Source of the DNA: Phallusia fumigata
Taxonomy: Eukaryota; Chordata; Ascidiacea; Phlebobranchia; Ascidiidae
Assembly: GCA_008931825.1 (NCBI GenBank)
Contig: QXVZ01013620.1
Span: 1,769 to 63,390, forward strand
Reading direction: 5' to 3'
DNA: 61,622 nucleotides
The translations under genes and the position numbers were made by a program. Below, one piece after another: positions 23,605-46,584 of the stretch (its first letter is position 1; each line of letters begins with the position of its first letter). Below the pieces are notes generated by a model. It was given only the letters and a program-made list of their open reading frames with translations. It ran no database searches and was not told the origin of the DNA.

Positions 23605-24821
23605 NATTTGCGGGTGATTCCAAATTCATGTTGGTAAAGTCGATTTTGATAACCTTCAAACACAAGAAGATTTCACTGGAGAAGACAATAATTCGTGCTG
23701 GTTAAACGGCATTCAACACACCAATTTTTTTGGTAATCCCTTAAAAATGCATCAAAAATCGCCTAAATTTCGCCCCTGGTCCCATAAGAATTCCTAGCGC
23801 TCCCAGTGGCGAAAAGGTGTTGACAAAAAATTAAAGTCGAATTTTTTTTTACTTACTCATCCTGAAAAGCAAGATTTATTTTTCGAAGTTACTTGGATCA
23901 CCTGGCTCGTCGTGGGTTGTTTTTAAGTTAAAACGTAAAAAAAATAATAATATTGGAAGAAAATGATTGCCTCAGGCTAACGGTTTTTCTGCTTTGTGCT
24001 GCACTGCAAAACATTCACAGCGTCGGGAAAGCTGATTTTAAACAGAATATCTTTAGTTGTGGAAATTGAAATTTAATTTTTAACAAACTATTTTCGGCCC
24101 AAGTTGTGAACTGAACACAACACCACAACTTAATACTTTTGTTAAGATGTTCGGCAGTTTCAATCCGCTTAAACATTATTGATATGAGTTAAATTTTGTT
24201 TCGCGATTACAGTGCCCTAAATGTACGTGCGCATTTTTTTCGCGTATTGTGCAGATAAACGGTACAAACAAGATATTGTTAATACGTCCGTTCCCTGACG
24301 TCTCCCCAAAAATGCTGTGGTGTACCAGCAGCCTCCATAAGCCTTGAAACTAAGGCCCCGAAAAATCGGTTTATAGCAAGCACAAAAGTGGAATTAGGAA
24401 ATACTTCAAAAGTCTTAGATTGGCTTAAACTGCCTGTATTAGAATATGTGTAATTTTGCCACAAACTTTTCCTGCAGCTGCGGAGATGGTGATGCTACAA
24501 CTTAAACTATTTCCATAATTAGAAGGATAATTTGGTGACGTTATAACTCCCGATGCATCGGAAACCGTGGTTGTGGAGCAAATATCATATAGCTGACCTG
24601 AAAACAGATTTCAAGTTCCATTACAAAGAAGTACTTTGATGTTTCAGTTTTATTTTATGTTTGTTTTGATTTTTCTAACCAAAAGGTAAGTAAGCAAAAC
24701 CAATACCCCCATTATCAGTTTTAGCTACACTTTGATAGTTAAAAAATGGACTCTTACCATTGATATAAGATGATTGCAGCAAAATTAGCAACAGTGCTAG
24801 GATGGCGTACGGATCTTTCAT

Positions 24822-25220
24822 TTTCTAGTTTTGTTCCTGTTGTGCAAGTTTAATTCTAAAACAGAAACAAAAGCTTTCAAAATCTGTTTAGGTTTTGCTT
24901 GAAAGAATTTTCTACTGCAATGCAACGCAGGGTTTTAAATTTCGTTTTAGAGCGAACATGCTTCCTAATTAACGACAAGGCACTCAATAATTAAATGTCA
25001 AGGCAAGTAAGTAAACTTGTAGTTTAATGAATGCGTCGCTGCCTTACAAATTAGCCTGCTAACTTTATGCGACCAAACCTTGATCACACAAAAGCCGGAT
25101 GTATTCCTTTTAAACCCGTGACGGAAAGCCCCGTCATCAAATTACGCGAGAGTGAGGTTTTGCTCGCAAGTCAATAACTTATGTTGATTAGCGAGGGCAA
25201 AGTCAAGCAAACCCCAGTTG
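24822..25220 (-). promoter_or_regulatory. 5' flank of protease A, conserved with that of protease B
   Basis: About 400 bp upstream of the start codon align with 46585-46980 upstream of gene B (shared GAAAGATC at the start codon side, CACGCGAGAG-like block, and AAGTCAATAACTTA). Conservation may reflect recent duplication rather than regulatory constraint. No convincing TATA box is visible. Confidence 0.4.
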
Positions 25221-25686
25221 ACTGGATAAAGTTGATTTTTTTCAAGTCGTTAAACAAAAAATAAATAGATCCTTTGAAAGTTAGGTATCAAAGAAAGCGA
25301 AAAAATAATATTAATACGGTCAGGCGGTTAGTAGTGCCATACCACATGAAATTAGGAACCGCTACAACAACATTTCCGACTGCTTATCATCGCCCCAAAA
25401 TTCGTTTCAAGGGTCTGATCCAGTAAGCCTTAAACAAAACGGAAGCTTGAACCAAAGCAACAGATCCTATATTACCTACAGCAACCTTGAATTGGTTACC
25501 ACTGAGATTGTCATTTGAGACACTTTTTCTAATCCCGGAAGAAAAAACACTAGTAATTTAGGAAACGAAATATTGCGAAAGATTCATACCACGTGATTAC
25601 TTAAATATTCTTAATGCATTGGAAAAGACACAACAGCGAAAAAAAGAAAAGAATTTTTTAACTGGGGATGAAATGAACCAAAGATG

Positions 25687-25945
25687 GCAGTCTGGTACGG
25701 TACGTTGGTACGGTGAGGCACGCAGCAAAAATCATCAAAAGGTAAGGTACTACCCTCGCAACGAGGTAAGGAGTACGCCTAACTCAATGCGTATCAAGTC
25801 GTTTTCTGTCCTGGACAATAGATAGCAGTACGATGCGGTGGTACGGTAAGGTACCCCGCAAAAATCATTACAAGGTGTGGAACAGCACGCCCTTCGTAAC
25901 GAGGTTTGTGGCACGTACAACTCAATACGTACCGTGCCGCACTGC
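25687..25945. mobile_element. MITE-like element with imperfect terminal inverted repeats
   Basis: The ends form an 18-bp inverted repeat (25687-25704 against 25928-25945, 15 of 18 matching). Inside are two related halves: GGTACGGTGAGGCACGCAGC near 25710 corresponds to GGTACGGTAAGGTACCCCGC near 25840, and both continue with AAAAATCAT. It is 259 bp, has no coding frame, and shows no clear target duplication. The terminal sequence GCAGT...GGTACGG recalls hAT-type MITEs, but the family is unproven. Confidence 0.5.
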
Positions 25946-26469
25946 AACCCTTAAATTTACAGGCAGAATTTAAAAATATAACAGCACAAGTCTATAATCA
26001 AAAAAAATGTTTGTCTTCAAGGACTCTGAAAAGTGTACATTGACATTAAACCTGCCTCTATGGCAGTTCCACAAAGGAAAAAAAGAAGCCGGGAATTCTC
26101 CTGAAGAAAAAAACATAACGAAATCCCGGGAACCAGGGATCTCGGGATAAACAAACAAACATTAAAAACATTCAGTAACTAATAATTTGATTTAATAGAT
26201 CCTGGAATTGGAACAAACCGTTTTGTCTGTTAAAACTGTAACAATCGCGTTTCAACAAGCTGGGTTAAGCATTACTGCCATAAAAGACTTATACTTGACA
26301 ATAATTAACTCCTGTTACACGCCGTACTCAGATTCCATAAATGAACATCGATAAAATCCTTAATAATATCTTGACGTACCTTGGGATAAGTGTGTTGATT
26401 TCCGTGGTCAGAATACCGGTTTTCGATCCAAGAAATGAATATGTCTCCAACAAATTCCATTTTATACAT

Positions 26470-28600
26470 TAGCGGTAAACTGTTACACCAAAAAAAGTTG
26501 TCAAAAAAACAAACAAAATGATCTGTAACGCGGCGTCCGTAGCGACGATTCGTAACAGAAATCAACAAAACCAAAAAGCTTCGTGTTGGAAAGCTTTTGA
26601 CGACGCCAGTCGCTTTTGTTCGTTGATCGTTGAGTTGAAAACTCATTTGCATTCAAGTTTTGCTCTGATGAGACCTTACAGGTCGAAACAGCTCACAAAT
26701 TCATGTTAGATTTTTGCTGTTATATTGATAAAGTGACACAGAGCCGACAATCCTTTTGGTTCCCAAGCAGTTGCTTGGCCATTGTGGAACCAGGTTGTCT
26801 GTAGTTTATGCCCAGTTGTGGCATCGAACAGATGACGTGAGGCATTACATTTCAGCCTGTTGCTCACAACACACTGGGGTGCCGTTATCTGGCTAGACCA
26901 GCCTAAACGGCAATTGCCCTCTCATCAGCTGCACTAATGAGAATTACAGGTCGAAAAAAATACACATCGGCTTTTTGGTGTTATATTGCACTATTGTTCC
27001 ACAAAACATTTACCACAAGGTTGTTGACAAGTTACCAACAACTCACAAAAATATTAACGCTTGTATAATACTTCACTAAGTAATGAATCAATGCACTTTT
27101 CGCAATATACCGCTGTTCAGTAGACTAAACTTAACGCGTGATCAGGACTAAGGAGCACATGTGAGTACAAGGATACCAATACCCTACCTATCCCTGATCC
27201 TACATTTTGCTTTGTCTCTCAGAACTTATCTCTCTTCTCGGTGCATCACAAGTTTGTTGATTAAACTGCAGCAAAGTGGTTAGTTACACGGTCGGGCCAA
27301 GCCCACAAACATTTGCTTTTTGATTGATATTGTAAAAATGTTATGGTTTAATTTCCGTAGTGAGCGTGGGCTCCAAGCACGTTGTTTTTCATCTATTGTG
27401 TTATATTTTGACACTTTTTTCTGTGTCGCACTTTGATTATTTGTTACTCTTTTACCAGCACTCTTTTGTTTCAGTGTTTATTATTGGATTTGATTCTCAC
27501 ATGCACTCTTTCAAGGTTCAATATCGTCATTAAATATTCTCACAAACCTTTCTACTACGGTACTTCGATTTTCACTAGCACCTCACTTTTCAACGTTTAG
27601 TTTTGTTTGATTGAAGCAAGATTTTTATTACACGTTGAGTTTCCCTTTAACTCTTATCGGTCACGCACAGTGCTTTGACAATGGACGTGGCTCGAGTGGC
27701 GGGGGGTGATCGGATGGTCAATCACGTGACGGTCACAGGCCACTTGGCCGGCTTGTGGTGGTGTTTATGTACAGTTTTAAAGTGACACAGCAACTTTATT
27801 CGAAAAGGGCGTTGTGTGAGTTGAATTGTTGAAAGTTCCGATCTGTTATTGTATTTTTATAAAATGTTATTAGTTGAAGCCCTGTTCGGAGCGACCATCT
27901 TACTTCTGATTTCAGCGGAAAGCCATTTGCGCAGGGGAACCTGGTCTTTACCAAATTAAAGCTGGTGACCTTCGTATAATAGGTTGGGTAAGGCTATAAG
28001 AACTAGTAAGGGTTCCTTCATACTCTCGCCTTGTCCGAAATCCTAGGCTGAACTAGGGACCACCTATCCCATTTTGGTTACATTACAACGAGGGTATTAT
28101 AAAAATACGCTACATGATAATTCGCCACGTTCTATCTTAACTAGCCATCGCCCCACCTGTTGTTTCGCAAGAATTGTTCGCATTTGTGCAAGCGAGCCTC
28201 ATTACGTTGACGATAACTTTATTACACTGTGGAAACTTTCCCACTCACATGAAATCGGGTCAACAATCCAAATTTGTGCAGTAAACAGGGGCTAACTATT
28301 TACAGTCCCTCCAGATTCGATTTGTATGATTGTTCGTTGCAACGATTCCATAATACTTTACCCGTTTTTTTTGCCACCATGATCTTTATTTCCAACACCA
28401 GCTGCTGCATTCTAACACCAACACACTCACACGACTCCCAAATACCATCGCAAGAGTCCCAACAAAACGCCGAACGTCCGTGTGATTCGTGATGCGTAAC
28501 TGTGTCACACCGCCAATCACGAGTTGAAACCGCATTTGCATACAAGTTTTGTCGCTTGATGGAGGCAGAGCGCAGTTTTGTTCGATAGTTCAATTTATCA
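26470..28600. repeat. Interspersed repeat, copy R2
   Basis: Homologous to R1 (14125-15910) and R3 (28601-30830), and immediately followed by R3 in the same orientation. It differs from R3 by insertions, including a SINE-like stretch near 26745-26930. Confidence 0.6.
26745..26930 (-). mobile_element. Possible tRNA-derived SINE inside R2
   Basis: On the minus strand an A-box-like TAGCCAGATAACGG is followed about 65-70 bases later by a B-box-like TGTTCGATGCC. Spacing and order suit an internal Pol III promoter. There is no clear tail and the borders are uncertain. Confidence 0.4.
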
Positions 28601-30830
28601 TTGATTAAAGCGGGAAATTGTTATGCCCAAAAAAGGTGTCAAAAGCAAGCAACACGATCAGCAAATCGGCGTCAGTAGCCATCATTGCCTGGCAACACGT
28701 AACATAATAGAAATGAACAGAAAAAATGACTCGTGTTGGGAAGCTTTTAAACTACGCCAGTCGCTTTTGTTCGTTGATCGTTGGTATGAACAGAGGTGAA
28801 TCACAATGCAGTCTCGTTCGCTTCGTGACAGATTCTTTATTGTTTTTACTCAGATGTCCCTTATTTCAAGACAAAGCAAAGTGTTTACATTTACAACAGT
28901 TTTAACGACGACGAAAGCTTTAACATTTCTTTCCTTAACTGTTTTTTTTTGTCAAAATAACGAAGTAGACATGGCAACACGCGTTTTACTGCAACCAAAA
29001 TATTATCAAGGATTGATTGTACTTTTGTTCCATAAACCATTTGCCATAAGGCTGTTGTCAAGTCACCACCAACGCACTCAAACATTAATGCTTGTATAAT
29101 ACTTCACTATGTAACGAATCAATGAACTTTTCGTTATATACCGCTGTTCAGTAGGCTAAACTTAACGCGTGATCATGACCAGGGAGCACATGTGAGTACA
29201 AGGATACCAATACCCTACCTATCCCAGATCCTTCATATTGCGCTCAGCTACTGCTTTGTGTTGTCTCTCAGAACTTATCTATCTGCTTGGTGCATCACAC
29301 GTTTGTTGATTAAACTGCAGCAAAGTGGTTATAGTTACTTAGTCGGGCCAAGCCCACAAACATTTGCTTTTAGACTGCTGTTTACCAGCAACATGTTCAC
29401 AAGACATTGTAACAAAGTTATGGTTTAATTTCTGTAGTGAGCATGGGCTCCAAGCACATTGTTCTTCATTTATTGTGTTAGATTTTGACACTTATTTCTG
29501 TGTCGCACTTTGATTATTTGTTACTGTTGTCCCAGCACTCTTTAATTTCTGTGTTTATTATTGGATTTGATTCTCACATGCACTCTTTCAAGGTTTAATA
29601 TCGTCATTTAATTTTCTCACAAACTCTTCTATTACGGATTTTCACTAGCACCTCACTTTTCAACATTTAGTTTTGTTTGTATGAAGCAAGATTTTTATTT
29701 CACGTTGAGTTTCCCTTTAACTCTTATCAGTCGCGCACCGCGATTGCTCGTGTGGCAGGGGTAATCGGTGCTCAAAGGCCTCTTGGTCGGCTTGTGTTGT
29801 GAGGCAGTTCTCGCTTGGGCTTGGTGGTGTATATGTACAGTTGTGCAGTGACACAGCAACTTTATTCGAAGAGGGCCTTGTGTGAGTTGAATTGTTGAAA
29901 GTTCCGATCTGTTATTGTATTTTATCAAAATGTTATTAGTTGAAGCCCTGTTCGGAGCGAAATCTTACTTCTGGTTTTAGGGGAAAGTCGTTTGCGCAGG
30001 GGAACCTGGTCTTTACCAAATTAAAGCTGGTGACCTTCGTATAATAGTGGACCTGGTTGGGTAAGGCTACAAGAATTAGTAAGGGTTCCTTCATACTCTC
30101 GCCTTGAAATCCTAGGCTGAATTCGGGGTCACCTAACCCATTTTGGTTACACATTACAACGAGGGTATTATAAAAATACGCTACATGATAATTCGCCACG
30201 TTCTATGTTAACTAGCCATCGCCCCACGTGTTTTCTCACAAGAATTGTTCGCATTTGTGCAAGCGTATCTCATTACGCTGACGATAACTTCATTGTCCTG
30301 TGGAAACTTTCCCACTCACATGAAATTGGGTCAACAATCCAAATTTGTGCAGTAAACAGGGGCTAACTATTTACAGTGCCGCCAGATTCGTTTTTATGAT
30401 TGTTCGTTGCAACGCTTCTATAACACTTTACCCGTTTTTTGCCACCATGATCTTTACTCCCAACACCATCTGCTGCATTCTAACACCAACACACTCACAC
30501 GAATCTCAAATACCATCGCAAGAATCCCAACAAAGCGTTTAATGTCCGTGTGATTCGTGATGCGTAACTGTGTCACACCGCCAATCACGAGTTGAAACCG
30601 CATTTGCATACAAGTTTTGTCGCTTGATGGAGACAGAGCGCAGTTTAGCAAACTTGTCTGAACGTTCTGAGATACTGTTGGCGTATGATTAAACCTAAAT
30701 GAGATTTGTGTTGGCAGCTTCCTGGGTTAGAATCCCGTCTTTGGTGACGAAGCAACAGGTGGCAAGATCTTGCAGTCTGAATAAACTTAACTTTCGCTGG
30801 GTAACCCGAAAATCCTATTTATCAGTCGAT
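28601..30830. repeat. Interspersed repeat, copy R3 (tandem with R2)
   Basis: Shares long near-identical blocks with R2, for example the pairs near 27880 and 29930, and near 28100 and 30160. Small frames inside (such as 28806-29099) are not conserved between copies and are not genes. Confidence 0.6.
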
Positions 30831-32892
30831 AATTTCGACAACGCTGCACGCAACGGTTAAAATACCTCCTCGCAAACCCGACCTGACTAACTAGGTACCG
30901 CGCGTGGTAAGTGAAACTTTTTACTTTTTTTGCTGAAAGTTACCTTAAACTCAAAGGTTACAGTAGTTTTGTCCAATTTTAAAGTTTCGACCTATGTATC
31001 TTACTACATATAAAAACATAGAATGCAGAAAAGCGTGAAGTTGCAACGAAAACTGACTACTGATATGCTCACATTATAACGACCAGTAATTTAAACATCG
31101 GTTGTCCGCGCCACTCGCAAACACACACGTAATGAACAACCTTTAATTCAGACTAGAGGTCGTTACTGGATAATGCTCGTTTAGTTACCCTGCGACTCTC
31201 AACACAAAATACAGGCGGTTGTGTTTGCCACAAAACCATTTTCTAATTTGTACCCGTAATAGTTACAAAATTAGTTTTGCTTTAGCCAGTGATTAAAGTG
31301 TGTCCACTTACTTTTAAATATTTGCAGTTATTTTGTAGATTCCTTCCATTTCTTACAGTTTAAACACTATATACCTTTTAAGCTTTTTAACTAATAAATC
31401 AACTTGCTGAATTTTTTTTTAATTTGATTTGCAATAACCACGTGTTCCGAGAGCCAACATACTGTTACCAACGTGCTACATCGTCCTATCGAGTTTAGGA
31501 AAAAAGGCACTGCTGTTAAGTAAAGTATTTTATGCGAACACGATTAACAAATTTAGCTACAGCATGTGGCCTTTTAATGAGTTGATAAGCAAGTGTGGCG
31601 GTAAGGTGCTAATAGCACAATTTTCAGCAGAGTGCAAAAGTAACGGTTAAGTTTAATGTTTTTCGTGATCAAAATTTCCGTTACCAGGCATGTATGGCGT
31701 TGATAGCGATAAAATGTCTAGTAATCTGCCTTACAAGCTACAAAAGGAAAAAACGTATGCACGACATCCTCTTGTCAGTCGTAACTAGCAACCGGACAAG
31801 CCCGAAAGAGGATTGCACAAACAAATCATTTGCGTCACATGAATATTGTTCAGTAATGGGACGCGTCCAATAATGACCTTGCGTTCAATATTTACCCTGA
31901 AAAAGAGGACCCAACTCTCGCGTAGGCTAAATAACTGTGTAGTTTGTGTCAGAGAAAATTTCCTGTCGAGTTGTGAGGGCTGTCAAACATTTGCAGTTTA
32001 CACGTGCACGACGTTGTGCGAAACCCACATTCTATGACCCAGCTGTGTAATGTTATCTGTAGACGTCGTCCACTCGGAGACAAAACACAAACACAAAAAT
32101 GAACAAAACTACAAACAGCAGTTAAATGAACAGAGAGGGGAGCTACATAATCAAAGCTACACGCGTTACAGTTCTCCAACCAGGTACAAAGGTGCATACA
32201 AAGATTTACAAGACTTAATTAATCTTTTTATGTAAGCAGTAGAACCTGGTCAATCTCCCGATTTAATCAGTACGAGCTAATCGGCAAAGCATTTTCTCCC
32301 TGAATAAACATCGAATTGGGAATTGTCCAACAAATCTTGCAATTTGCTCTAACCATTCAGTAATCTTGGTGGCAAATGTTAGGTACAACTGCCGCTAAAA
32401 ACACCTGTCAATTTGCTGTCTTGCTTTCACTGAACATATTTAATTGCGATCGATAAAATATATACTTTTACTACACGACGTTGCTAACGACGCAGATGCG
32501 CTGTGGATATTTTGAAAATTTTGCGAAATCCTGTTCAAAACCTATGTTGCAAACAAATCGAAAGACATCAACCGGAAAAACAAATTTAAATGACAGCAAC
32601 AAAACTGGAAACTTATCTGTATCTGGATTAACCTGAAATACTACAGCATGGAAATGTTTTGTTTGGTGACCAGCCTTAATTTTAGTACTTTGTATATGAG
32701 GGCTTTCACGGCACTTGGTTTATTACGAAACGAAAGCTTGTAAACGTCTTTTATAGCAACAAGTATATTACTTTTGTTTGCATTTCGAGCGTATAAGTAA
32801 TTGACTTGTGACCAAAGTCACCATGCAGTACGAAAGGCCATAAACACAGCAAATTTTGACACTTATAAGTTAAATGAAACAATAAGATTAAT
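30831..32892. other. Intergenic; part resembles the zinc-finger spacer
   Basis: About 31100-31640 shows patchy similarity to 11430-11560 and 35500-35830 (GGCACTGCTG..., CACGATTAACAA). The remainder has no gene, RNA or element I can recognise. Confidence 0.4.
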
Positions 32893-33913
32893 TTAAACCC
32901 GCGTTTCCTTAGCTTCAGATGTGTGTGCATCCTCCTCATCAATATGTGCTGTCCTCATATGCTTGTTTTTGTTGCTTATGTGTCGAAACGTAAGTCCGCA
33001 AACATCGCATTTGTGAAGCTTTTTGTCAGAATGGATTAAAATATGCGAGTTTTTGTTGCCAAGAGTTGCGAAATTTTTATGGCAAATTTCACACTGATAT
33101 CGCTTCTCAGTCTCGTGGATATGCATGTGCCGATTGAGATGTCCCTTAAGTCTAAACGCCTTTCTACAAACATGACACTTGTGAGGCTTTTCACCAGTAT
33201 GTATCATCATGTGCCGCCTTCGGCCTTCTGGTTGAGTGAAAGTCTTTTCGCATATATTACATTTGTACGGGTTTTCTCTAGCAGTGCTGTGAGTAAGCAA
33301 ATGCCTCCTCAGGTGACCAACTTGCTTAAATGTTTTTTCACAGACATTGCATTTTTTTGTCCTCTTGTCGGAATGAATGAGCATGTGGATGTTTCGATTT
33401 CCAAGGGTAGAGAACGACTTTTTGCATACATCGCAGGTGTAAGGCTTCTCGCCTGTGTGTGTCCTTATGTGAATGTTTAAGACCGTTTTATAAGCAAAAG
33501 ACTCATCGCAAATGTGACATTTGAAGGCTTTAACTCCAGTGTGACTCAACATGTGCCTGTTACGATGCCCGACTTGACGAAATGTTTTTTCGCAAACTTT
33601 GCACCTAAAATTAAACAAAAACACACAATTTCGAATTTTAGACGTTCGAATCGTAGATCAAAACAAATCCAAACTATTCTGAAACAAAGCGTTTTTTAGG
33701 GTCGGAATTTGTTTCGAAATATTTCTTTTCTACAAACATTCGGAAAAAGTAGTCCGCGGTGTTCTAAAATACTTGCTTATCCTATATAATCTATCCTTAC
33801 CTGTAGGGCATAACTCCAGTGTGAATAAGCAGGTGGCGATTTCGATGCGCCTTGCGACCGAATTCCTTGTGACAAACTTTGCATTTGAATGTTTTTTCTC
33901 TGGTTGAGTTCAT
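32893..33913 (-). CDS. C2H2 zinc-finger protein, nine fingers
   Basis: Two minus-strand exons: 33913-33801 (ATG; ends CTACAG/GTAAGG) and 33604-32893 (stop TAA). The junction completes an Arg codon between finger linkers, and the 825 coding bases make 274 residues. Finger 1 is in exon 1 (CKVCHKEFGRKAHRNRHLLIH); eight more follow in exon 2, with TGEKP-type linkers between several of them, and the last has the spacing H-X4-H. There is no KRAB, BTB or SCAN domain in view. Such tandem fingers normally bind DNA as nuclear transcription regulators; the target cannot be read here. Two broken relatives lie at 9.8 and 16.1 kb, so this is the surviving member of a local family. An earlier non-coding exon is possible. 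Confidence 0.85.
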
Positions 33914-35257
33914 CCCATACAATACCCTTTTCAGCAGACCTATACTCTGGTTATGAATTGGAAATGAATGGATACAGCATTTGTTGAACTGTTATAAACT
34001 GAAATATATATTGATGACGTAAATTTAACATTTAACGCATGGTTTTAAGCTTCTCGTCATATTGCACTGAAGCTTTTGCAATACAATGTACTCCCTACAT
34101 ACAAGTTCTCTGACAGTTTTTAAGCTACTCTTTGAGTCCGTATCTGGTCTACCCAAAACTTTCTTTAACGTTTTGTCGGTTTAAACTGCGCTTTGACTAA
34201 AATCTTTCTTAAAAGGCGTTTTGCGTTTTTTTTCGCACAGTTCGTTTTCGTCAGGGACATTTGTTGTGCAGCATAACTTCGACAGATTCTTACTATGACA
34301 GTGGAACCAACTGGATTTTTGTAATTTTAATCAAAGTATTTAAAGTAAATATAATTTTTCTATGTTAATATTTGTATAATTGGGTACTTTGATGTGTCAC
34401 AAATAGATGAAAATGGTTTGCTGCTTCATGTTTTCTGAAAGGCATCTGACAGGGTTTCAACACACTTTAGTATTTGTTCCCTTGCATTTATCAAATGCTA
34501 GTTTTCCCACGCTCCGACTTGTCAATTGCTNTAACTCCAGTGTGAATAAGCAGGTGGCGATTTCGATGCGCTTTGCGACCAAATTCCTTGTGACAAACTT
34601 TGCATTTGAAAGTTTTTTCTCTGGTTGAGTTCATCCCATACAATACCCTTTTCAGCAGACCTATACTCAGTTATGAATTGGAAATGAATGGATGCAGCAT
34701 TTGTTAAACTATTATAAGCTGAAATATATATTGACAACGTAAATTTAACATTTAACGCATGGTTTTAAGTTTCTCGTCATATTGCACTGAAGCTTTTGCA
34801 ATACAATGTACTCCTTACATACAAGTTTTCTGACAGTTTTTTTAAGCTACTCTTTGAGTCCGTATCTGGTCTACCCAAAACTTTCTTTAACGTTTTGTCG
34901 GTTTAAACTGCGCTTTGACTAAAATCTTTCTTAAAAGGTGTTTTGCGTTTTTTCGCACAGTTCGTTTTCATCAGGGACATTTGTTATGCATCTCAGCATA
35001 ACTTCGACAGATTCTTACTATGACAGTGGAACCAACTGGATTTTTGTGATTTTAATAAAAGTATTTAAAGTAAATGTAAGTTTTCTATGTTAATATTTGT
35101 GTAATTGGGTATACTTTGATGTGTCACAATTAGATGAAAATGGTTTGCTGCTTCATGTTTTCTGAAAGGCAACTGACAGGGTTTCAACACACTTTAGTAT
35201 TTGTTCCCTTGCATATATCAAATGTTAGTTTTCCCACGCTCCGACTTGTCAATTGCT
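33811..35257. repeat. Gap-flanking duplicate of about 720 bp around N 34531
   Basis: 33811-34530 and 34532-35257 are allelic-looking copies (small differences, for example TTGTTGTGCAGCATAAC against an extended form near 34980). The pair duplicates exon 1 of the zinc-finger gene, so a second apparent exon 1 lies at about 34532-34645 without its splice donor. Confidence 0.8.
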
Positions 35258-36347
35258 TCCTGTGAACTGTTGCTTCGTGTTTTTCGCACACGCAGCAATA
35301 AACCGCGTAACAATAAACAATAAAGTTTCGAGTTTGTTTGCGACATTGTGCAATACAATTGTACGATCTATGCTGACCTCAAGTCGTGTGACGTAAACCA
35401 TTAGTTTTGCTACAGCTGGTAATCGAGAAGTGTCTGCTGAATAAATGACTTTTACGGTATTTTTTACCAATTTCCACCTTTTTTTTCTGTAAACATTGCC
35501 CTTTAAGTTGTTCAACTAATAAATCGAGTTATATTGCCTATAGCGTTGTTTTTTTCGCCAATTTTTCACTCCTTTACCCTCTGAATGTACAATAATCACG
35601 TACTATGTCTTATCTAGAATACGTCTTACTTAGCGTGCACTTTTCAAAACCTCCTTATCACCTTCTTAAAACTAGTGCATAATTGTTGTCAGTGTTTTAC
35701 TCGCCTTATCTCTCCAAATAAAGAAAAAGGGGCACTGCTGCTGTAAGTGTTCTGTTTGCTGTAAACAGGATTAACCGGGAAATTAGAGGCAGGATGTATA
35801 GGTCTTTCTAATTAGATGAATCAAGTGTGACCGCAAGGTGCCAATAAAGTAGATAACATTTCGAGCATAGATATAGTGCAATAGACATACATACATCACT
35901 TGAAAAGTTTTAATTTTGGGCATTTGCAAAGGTATAGCTTTTTTTATTGCGCTTGTATTATCGGATTTTTTACACAATAAGCAAACACACAGCAAAAAAA
36001 GTTACGGTAATTAACAGATCACACATAAGCATGTGCCCAAACCTATGGTCAATGTACAAGTGCAAGTTGAAAGAAGTGCTTGTTTTCAATAGATTAACAT
36101 GAAAAAACAGTGCCTTAAGTGTATACGTGCAATACAACAAAAGACAACACAATGTACAATTGGAAGAGAACATTTCGCAACCGCTACGTGAAAGAATGTG
36201 ATTACACATATTTCATATCATATCAGTTTCACGAAATATGGACTTGAATTTTACACAGTTTGCTAAAACGGCAAGAACTTAAAAAAGATGATCTACAGGC
36301 TAATCGATAAAAAGTTCACATCAACTACATGTGCGTGGCTGAGTAAG
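35258..36347. other. Spacer and 3' UTR of protease B
   Basis: Non-coding, similar to 17200-17640. A minus-strand AATAAA near 35943-35948 is the first clear polyadenylation signal past the stop, giving a 3' UTR of about 400 bases. Confidence 0.45.

Positions 36348-46584
<10,237 letters not shown>

Larger units (their letters stand above)
17760..24821 (-). pseudogene. Protease A: CUB-LDLa-trypsin-like gene with dead active site and an in-frame stop
   Basis: Minus-strand exons: 24821-24758 (signal peptide, MKDPYAILALLLILL), 24597-24467 and 23653-23606+gap and 23307-23175 (CUB), 22656-22546 (LDLa, six Cys), 22285-22224 (linker, GC donor), 21904-21759, 21161-21057, 20309-20158, 19616-19471, 19015-18868 (trypsin fold), 18551-18477 (Pro/Thr linker), 17851-17760 (tail). 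Exon lengths match gene B except in the last two. With the gap filled to B's length the frame is open over 485 codons apart from one TGA at 21796-21794. The activation site (LRIVGG) and the trypsin-type pocket Asp (GVDSC) remain. Catalytic His is Ser (AASC, 21778-21776), Asp is Asn (ENNIS, 20293-20291) and Ser is Thr (GDTGGP, 19009-19007). It cannot be an active protease; with the stop it is a pseudogene, unless the TGA is an allele or an error. The tail is a shortened GPI-like signal with an Arg inside. Confidence 0.8.
16100..26465. repeat. Segmental duplication, copy 1 (zinc-finger pseudogene + protease A + 5' flank)
   Basis: Matches 32893-48957 in order and orientation: zinc-finger sequence, spacer (17200-17620 against 35220-36160), protease gene, about 400 bp of 5' flank (24822-25220 against 46585-46980), and further blocks (25360-25420 against 48190-48250; 26150-26465 against 48650-48957). 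Copy 1 is shorter because it lacks the second protease unit and has other insertions and deletions. Confidence 0.75.

Noticed and set aside
33043..33480. 145-aa plus-strand frame
   Set aside because: Antisense shadow of the zinc-finger exon.
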